From positions 1-64,000 of the forward strand of contig JASANC010002940.1 in NCBI GenBank assembly GCA_030248135.1: a stretch of DNA of 64,000 nt. Reading direction: 5' to 3'. A model generated the notes under the pieces. That model was not told where the DNA came from and searched no databases. It saw only the letters and a program-made list of their open reading frames with translations. Positions 56,844 to 64,000 of the stretch are shown piece after piece (positions within the stretch are counted from its first letter, which is position 1; every line of letters starts with the position of its first letter). A program made the position numbers and the translations under genes. This DNA comes from Theristus sp. LFF4_11 (taxonomy: Eukaryota; Nematoda; Chromadorea; Monhysterida; Xyalidae).

Positions 56844-58049
56844 CGGTGTTAATAATAAAAACAACTATTGTTCATTTGATCGTGTTGCTTGTTGCATCAC
56901 CACAGGAAAGTAGAACCACACAGATCGTTGCCATGCTGTTGAATTTGGTATCTACATAGATACGAAGCGATACTGCAGCAGCTTTTTCTTTGTTATGTTT
57001 AATTGTTGTTAGTTGCCGGTAGTTGTGATTTCTGCAAGAATAGCATCTGAATTGAGTACTTCAACTTTAAAGAAAACAGAAACAAGGAAGTTCAACTTTG
57101 AAAGCGTAATACGGCATAAGCATATGCCGCAGAACTGAGCGTGTTGCTACGTAATGCGATGGTAATTATGAGATAAATATTTTACATGTATACCAAAGCC
57201 AGAGGTCGAATACGCTATCGAAGAACAGTATGTCAATGTCACTACCAATTATAAAACTTTTACCAAAAATTCTTGGACACTGAACAGTGTTTCACAGCAG
57301 GCAATTATTGTTACAACTCATTTGAAGATTGTTTTTGCATGCGTGAGCTGCTGCTGTTGCATAGTTTTTTTCGGAAATACTTTTCGACTATTTTCGAGGT
57401 GCCGCTATATTGAACTGAATTGTTAATCTGATGTTTTGCACCATTAATTAACTATTATTAATCAAACTGTATAGTATGTGTATGTGGATACATTACATAC
57501 ATTATATATCATGAGAAGTCTCCTTTGCGCAGCGTATGTTTATTGGTTAATCTAATAACCATAGCATTGCACACATTTTGTGTATACATAATTAGCTTGT
57601 CTCTCCACTTTACCAATCGGTTTCAGCGGTACGTTTTTAGTTATTTAGCTATTCCGCAATTTCTGTAGCAGTGACGTTTGTACGTATCACCATTGTTTTC
57701 GAAATACGATGTGCGAAGAGAAGAGAGAATAATACAAGCAACGCGTTAGGGTTGAAACTTTTGATTGAGTTCAAACAAGTTAAAAGGGTAAAAAATATTA
57801 GAAAAAACAATGAACATACGAAGTAAAAACAAAAGTGACTCGCTTTACCGAGAACATAAGCGTTCGACTGATGCTAAGCTGATAATGATCTTAACGCAAC
57901 GAACAATTGTCAGAACAGTTTTTTTCTATTTTAAGTTCTACCGTATATCTTCAAGACACATAAACTGCAAAATGAAGATAAAAAAATTCTGTGACACTGC
58001 TATCCTCACGCCACCAGCGCTGCGTAAAAAGTGTTTCAGACATTATGTA
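56844..58049. other. Kv-1 upstream region; no gene
   Basis: AT-rich, presumably containing the Kv-1 promoter. No repeat or exon is recognised. TGTATGTGGATACATTACAT-like AT-rich alternation occurs at 57478-57510. Confidence 0.5.
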
Positions 58050-59094
58050 CAGTGGCGAGCAAAAGTTTGGAAACCCCTGTGCGTCCGTGGGTGTGTGGTG
58101 GTATATGCGTGCTTTTATAGTGCGGCTGTCCCCAACACATGCTAGCTTTGTTTTTTATGAACACAACAAAACACCTGACATACAGTACAGTGCCTTTTGA
58201 TTTATTTCTGCTTTTGACGTTGCAATAGCCGGACAGTTTGCTCACTGCTAAAACTGTGTGTGCTTTCCTTTGCGTACCGATTGCTTCTGAAATGAAATGA
58301 AAATGATTGAATTGCAGTCCGGTGGCTGTTTTTGGCAAACTGCTTACTGGAGTGACTTCAGTGGTGTCTGAATTCTTACCATACTGTAATTGTGACAAAA
58401 GAAATGAACAGCCATCAGCCAAACACACGTTATCATAATGTTCACGTGTCGCTGATGTTTCGCATGCCATTCAAAGCAACGCGTACTAAGGTGCGCAAAA
58501 AAATAACACGACGTGTGCTACTTTTTTGTTTTTGTGTGCTGCAGTTCCAAAAACCAAAAATGTTTGCTTATGTGCATAATAATAACGCAAAAATTATTTA
58601 CCGTATTACCTCTATTAAACCCCCCCCCAAAATTAAACCCCCACCCCCTCGGCAAGTTTCCAAATAATCCCCCCCCCCAAAAATAATCCCCCATGGGGGA
58701 TTATTGGAAACCTGTTTGAAACACATACCCAGAAAAACATACACATAAACAATGAATTCAGTGGCTGGTTGCAGTGAAAATGATGAAATTGTGCTACCAA
58801 AGGCCCCAAATGAATGAGTTAATGGTAATTTCATTACAAAAGGCTGTTGTAAAAGGAAATTTCTATGTAGAGTAGAAGTTTCTGCGACTTCCTTCTTGCC
58901 ATGGAAGCTATTTTTGCCATTTTGCCCACCTCTAAAAATGGTTTCCAAATAAACCCCCCCCAAAAATAAACCCCCACCCCCAGAAGTCGCTGAAGAAAAA
59001 AACCCCCATGGGGGTTTATTAGAGGTAATACGGTATCCAACACGCGCGATATGCAGCGAGCGCACAGGGGTTTCCAAACTTTTGCTCGCCACTG
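58050..59094. mobile_element. TA-flanked inverted-repeat element carrying a nested MITE
   Basis: The ends are CAGTGGCGAGCAAAAGTTTG and CAAACTTTTGCTCGCCACTG, extending to ~34-bp near-perfect inverted repeats, with TA at 58048-58049 and 59095-59096. That is the Tc1/mariner pattern. About 437 bp of its 1045 bp is MITE family B, inserted later. The rest has no transposase frame. Confidence 0.9.
58599..59035 (-). mobile_element. MITE family B, copy 3, nested
   Basis: Starts TACCGTATTACCTCTATTAA, ends AGAGGTAATACGGTA. It lies wholly inside the element at 58050-59094, so the outer element is older than this insertion. It has a ~20-bp insertion (AGAAAAACATACACATAAAC) not seen in the copy at 50552. 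Confidence 0.92.
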
Positions 59095-59096
59095 TA

Positions 59097-60818
59097 TATA
59101 GTATATAACTAAACATGATAAAGATGACGGCGTACATAAGATATGAAGGATTCAATCAGAGAGATAAGCTTGCTGCGTTCGTTAAACGCCGCTCGATATT
59201 AGATATCAACATCACACTGCGTTGTTTTAGCAGAAGAAATCAATTCATGTGTGTGTGTGTGTGCTCGCTTATAAGCTCACATTTCATTAGCAGTGACGTT
59301 GCCGCAGTTAGAGCGTACATCAACAATGTACATACATGTCGCTCACTGTGTTTGCCGCTGATGGTAGTCATTAATGCCGTGCCGATGGTTTAACGCGCAT
59401 TAACGAGCTTGAATCGTCAATCGTAAGACAGGATATGGTGGGTCTCTGACGAAGCCCGCAATCTTCAAAACATGGCTTTTTTGTTTTCAGCGTTTTTTCA
59501 AATAAACACGTTGTTGTTGACTGAGTAAAACAAAAAACATCAATTTTTAGCTAACAATTACGTGTTTTTTTACTGCGTTTTTTCTTTCTATATTTTTAGA
59601 AGCTGTTTGTTCAATTCAAGCTGATGCCCAACCGTCTTTGTTTAGGTAGCTAAACATGTTATTTACACCGTAGTGCTTACATTTATAAGCCGGCGTCTGT
59701 TCCTTCCTATTCGCACAGTTGCAGAGCGAATTTCTATTCGAGCTTATCCGTTTTTTGGCGAATTTTATCGAAATACCAAATAACCTTTAAGGATAAAATA
59801 CGGTAATTAGGTAAACGCCTTGTCTCAATTATGCTGTTCAATAACCTTGCAAGAAAATTGGAACTAATGAAGTATTTAATGACAAGCACATCATTCTTGA
59901 GCAAGCTGAAGAAAGACACATGTTGGCAATCAAATTTTTAAACTTTGACAGCTTTTTAAATTTTTAAAAGAAAAGCTATGTGTGTATATCAGAGGGAAGT
60001 GGCGAGGGTTTAAGCAAGTAAAAAACCCGTTACACCTGTTAATTTGTAATTTACTGGTAAAATGCACTGTAGCACTTAAAATTCGCAGTAAAATGCACAT
60101 CAATGCGTTCATTATTGCAGACATTCATAGCGCTTTCTCATACGGAGTTTACTCATGCGCTGTCAAAACAAACACTCTCAAACGTTGTCAAAAAGAATTC
60201 ATGAATTTGACATTTGTTTGGGTTTTGATACATTTACATTTAGTCGATTTAGCAACCCCATAAATTAAAACAGTGTTGTTTAGTTGTACCGATTCACCGT
60301 TTTGAATAGAAGCTATTCAAAAAAATTTAGGGTATGCATCAAAAACAGGAAAAATCATGTTTTTTAGGTGTTGTGTTCAGCTAATACGATTTTGTCCAGC
60401 AATGTTAATTTAATCACATTGTCGGTTCTTTGCTGCACCCATTCAGTAATGACAAAAAATATCCGATTGATCCTTTTGCTATTTTGCAAGTGCATTGCTT
60501 TAAACTACTGGTCTCAAGATCAATCGCTTTTTCAATTCGTGTTTATTGAACATGGAAACCTTTAAGAAGCCAACCATTTCCTGATTGTTGTACTGTTGGA
60601 CTCGGACAAACCAACAAACGTTTCGAAGCATTATGTGTGCAGTGTATACCCGCAGCGCGTCATACCAATAATACACAGTATTAAAAATAATGGAATAATT
60701 TGCTAACAAAATAAAACAAACTGTACAATAAAAAACAGTCAAGATTTTGAAAAGATATCACTCAAAACAAATACAGGCATATTTAGCAAATGAAATAAAA
60801 ATCACAAGTGCAATATCA
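59097..60818. other. Intergenic; no gene
   Basis: AT-rich sequence 3' of the ITIH-like gene. No exon or repeat family recognised. Confidence 0.5.
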
Positions 60819-63800
60819 TCAACATGTTGTCAAGTAATCAACCAAACGTCGGTTAACATCAGCATGAATGCTGTTGATGTCACCAGCAATGTCCTCCAGT
60901 TCACTTGCTTTTGCCGGGCTGAACGCGGTTGCTGATTGTTCCGCCAAAAATGTGAGCGATACCCGTGGAAGCACGGCACGGGCGTATTTTAAGGTGCCCT
61001 GTAGATCACCTAATGAACCAGTCGATCCAGTGACTATCACGATGCGACGGCGCACGTGCGAATTTATCGGTTCGCTCAGCAAGTACGACTCACTGCACAT
61101 AACAAAATATTGCACCAAATTGCAAAGCGTGTTTCGTTGCAGAAAAAAACAGAACAACTTAATTGGAATTAGAACGAAACAGCAGAAACTAAACTTGGTT
61201 GTAAAGATAAACAACCTGTTTAATGGTACGGGTTGGTTTGAAAAAGAACACTTTGAAGCATGTTTGTATTATTTGTAAAACGAGAAAATATGTTTTTTCG
61301 CAACAATCTAAATCAAAAGGAACACGCTGAACTAAACCTGTCAACGGACGTGTCGGCATTGGCCTGCACAATCTTCTTCATCCAGTTCACATTCGTTTGA
61401 TTGTTTGCGTTCAAAGTGATCAAAAATTCTAATGGCTGTGAACCGAGCTGTCTCATCAGAGTCACAGATGCGCCGTTGAATAATTGCTCAAGTCTGTCAA
61501 CCGTATTGTTGCCAGCAGTAAGTGATCCATTATATACAACTACCCACTCGACGTTTGGGCAGTTCTTCACGCGTTTAAAAGATGCATCTGAAAAGCCTTT
61601 TTTAATTTCAGCACTTGCAAAACAGTAAAAAACCGCAATAAATGCTGCTAGTCCAGAACCGTATTCTGCTACCTTCTATCCCGTCCACTGCGGCTACTTT
61701 CAACCTTACCCAGCCCTACCTTTTTTTGTTTCATCTTCGCCAGAAGAATAATAATCCCCGTGGGTTGTTGGTTTAGGTTGAGATGGCGCAGGAAATGTAT
61801 GGTGCGCTCGTGTGGTCGTGTGATACAACCTGAACAGATGCGATACAGATTTCATAAACAAGAATTAAAAAAATGAAAGATGAAATTACAATGCTCTCAA
61901 TTTCCTTTGGTCAATTTATGACATTTTGTTGTATAAAAAAGTATAACCTTTAAAATATCGAGTACTAGCGCTTGAACAAAACTTGAGGCCACTCAAAACC
62001 TGCAGCAGTTTACACAGAAAAAGCAAAGGACTATTCATAGGTTACCGAGTGGTTGCAGTGGTAAACAGTGGTGGTGGTGTAATCGTGGTGGGATATCCTC
62101 GATTTATAAGTTTGCTTTGATAACGAGGTGGTGGTCCCGGTGGTCCCCTTCGGCGAGCTGCGTAAACGCCAGGTCTTCGTCCGTGCGGCATTGGAGGTGG
62201 CGGAGCACCCATAAGTCCGGCAAAGCCTGCCAAACGAGGCGAGGCGCCACCGGCAGCTGACTAAAAATCAAAACAACTTTCTAATATATAATTTCTCATT
62301 CGTCAGTTTTAGCAATAAGCGTTTCTTTGTTTTCTTTCATCGATAATTTTATATGTTTCAATTTAAACAAAATTCTGGTGAACGTTTTTATGGTAACTTT
62401 GACGACATACCGCGAGGAAATTGTTGCCGAATCTTACGTCACCATTACCGGGTTCGGATTCCAACTCCAAGTCGATGGTTGCATTTTTGTCTGACTGAAC
62501 AACCACCATTGACGTGAGATCGGTGACAAAGTTGTACTGAAAAAGCAAAACTCAAAAGAGTTAAATACAAATCAGTGTAATTCTAAATACAACGTACTGT
62601 GTAGCGTAGCGAACCTTTAAACTCATATCGAGCGCTCGTTGCCGCTCCGTGTCATTCGCGTTGCCAAGATCGATTTTGTTTTGCAGTCGCTGAATGGTTG
62701 CGTACGCCCACATGCGCTCAACAAAACCACCGAGGCTGTTAGCAGGCAGCAGCTGACGTACCTCGGGCAAAATTGGATGTCTCTGTTACAATTAAAAACT
62801 GACATTAATTCAAATGTAGCCTCGTTGTTTTTTGATGCAAAAAAATCATTGATTCAATGACAACTTTTTCACAAAAACTGCGTGTAGACCGGCATAAATG
62901 TAATAGAAAGTTCTTACACAGAATTCAAAGGCGTGGACGGTTGGTCGACGGTCAGTGTAAGGTCTGGAGCAATTCGCATCAATGCAGTCCAAAATTGGTC
63001 GAAAACTGTAGTAATCGCGCAAGATTACCGGCGGTAATGACTCGCAAATAGGCGGTGGTGGAGGAAGAATGCAAGTCAACTGTAATGTTTGCACCCTAAA
63101 TTTTCCAGGTTTTGCTTGATAAAACAATTTTTAAAGCTTTCTGCCTGCAGCTAACCAGCAGTGAAACCAAAATGGACTACACTATATAAACATCGCGAAA
63201 CATTCTGCTCGAAAACGAAACGTTTTTCAGTCGATATCAAAACAAAGTGTCAAAATCAAGACGTACTCGAAATCGTTCAGGACGACTAGCGGAGACTCCT
63301 TCAACAACGGCCGAAAAAGACGCCTCCACATTTGCGCCAGTGTCATCAGCATCCAACGTTTCAGCCACTTTTCCCAATACCACCATCTCGCCACCTTCGT
63401 ATAAAACTGATCGATCGGCAGGCTTGACAAGACTTTCGGGAACAACTGATTCGTTCAGGTAGCGAATTTTGACGTCGCGCAACAATGGCGTTGAAATTTG
63501 TTGAAAGAACCCTAAAGAAGCAATTTGGATAATCAATACAAGGTTTGTTTACCATATGGTACTTTTGAATTTTTACAGAACCATTTGAATAATGACAAAT
63601 GCGCATTGTTGAAAGTGTCCACATAATCTTCCTTTTTGTATGGCTTTCAAAGAGATTGACCCACGAGATGGTGAGCCGTCCTTTCCCCCAAAACCCTAGC
63701 TTGGTACTTCGGATTTTTGCAATCTATGGGAAGCGTGCTTCAAATATCAGAAAAAACTAATTGCAAATCCTTTAAAAACTAAAAAAACCTTTTAATTGCA

Positions 63801-63910
63801 AATCCGCGTCCGAATCTTCGTAAACTTTTTTTGCGAGGCCTCGATGGGCGTCTGTGATTCGTCGCACTAACTCATAGTCTGCTCCATCACCGAACGCAAT
63901 TCCGTGAATG
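60819..63910 (-). CDS. Inter-alpha-trypsin inhibitor heavy chain-like protein, 3' part
   Basis: Model: complement join(60819..61092,61338..61587,61720..61829,62046..62260,62411..62536,62615..62782,62920..63005,63029..63095,63267..63511,63789..>63910); the 5' end lies beyond the window. The 63789 exon is the end of a von Willebrand A domain (GIAFGDGADYELVRRI, GLAKKVYEDSDADLQLK). It is followed by PLLRDVKIRY, GGEMVVLGKV, FVERMWAYATIQRL and the NFVTDLTSMVVV block, all ordered as in ITIH heavy chains, which are secreted matrix proteins that bind hyaluronan. The usual ITIH C-terminal domain is not recognised. Instead there is a Pro/Arg-rich linker (APPPPMPHGRRPG) and a ~180-residue tail with VEWVVVYNG and RRIVIVTGSTGSLGD of unknown kind. 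The join at 63006-63028 would be a 23-base intron and is doubtful; one alternative skips the 63029 exon. Confidence 0.82.
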
Positions 63911-64000
63911 CTGAAACGAAAAACCTGTGATTGATCTCAAAAACCATGAACCAAACCACTACAACGGCAGCACGCAAAATAAAAAACTGCAAACCAATGC
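63911..64000 (-). other. Intron of the ITIH-like gene at the window edge
   Basis: Sequence upstream of the TTTCAG acceptor at 63911-63916. The remaining 5' exons (expected VIT domain and most of the vWA domain) are outside the window. Confidence 0.6.

Noticed and set aside
56844..56864. Upstream extension of Kv-1 to 56864
   Set aside because: That codon is TTG; the first in-frame ATG is at 56843.

Overview
This is a eukaryotic, almost certainly nematode, genomic window. The genes have many short GC-rich exons with GT-AG introns in an AT-rich background full of small transposons. A 1-kb array of TTAGGC, the repeat of nematode chromosome ends, lies inside the window at 51019-52055. I cannot place the species. 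All gene models were assembled by eye from splice signals, reading-frame phase and family conservation; none has transcript support.

Layout. 1-12.5 kb is mostly non-genic: one arm of a long inverted repeat, a MITE, a 13-copy 56-bp minisatellite and a tract of long G runs. 12.5-16.5 kb (+) holds a complete 8-exon gene for the CAAX prenyl protease RCE1, with a hAT-like MITE, a CCAAT-rich minisatellite and a SINE in its introns. 21.0-22.0 kb (+) encodes the glycoprotein-hormone alpha-2 (GPA2/thyrostimulin alpha) subunit. 23.5-24.65 kb (+) encodes a small secreted protein of four LDL-receptor class A modules. 25.3-26.15 kb (-) is a possible two-exon gene for a small membrane or secreted protein. 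27.3-31.1 kb (-) is an unrecognised six-exon gene whose exon phases all fit.

33.2-56.8 kb is the centrepiece: four voltage-gated K+ channel (Kv) genes in tandem, all on the minus strand. Transcriptional order is Kv-1 (56.8-53.4), Kv-2 (50.0-45.3), Kv-3 (44.2-40.2) and Kv-4 (38.9-33.2). Three are complete, each with a T1 tetramerisation domain, S1-S4, a fully charged S4, a TVGYGD filter and S6. In all four the S6 gate motif PXP has lost its second proline (PIS or PVS). Kv-2 and Kv-3 have also lost the canonical T1 zinc cysteine, which Kv-1 keeps. Kv-4 is interrupted by about 3.3 kb of repeats, and its second T1 exon, S1 exon and S1-S2 linker could not be found. The pattern suggests a locally expanded family, perhaps of modulatory (electrically silent) subunits. 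The telomere-type array sits between Kv-1 and Kv-2.

60.8-64.0 kb (-) holds the 3' part of an inter-alpha-trypsin-inhibitor heavy-chain-like gene, running off the right edge. Repeats include at least four MITE families with TA or 8-bp target duplications, six copies of a tRNA-derived SINE, palindromic foldbacks, 149-bp and 172-bp satellites, and nested elements. The genes look functionally unrelated (protein prenylation, neuroendocrine signalling, excitability, extracellular matrix) except for the Kv array.
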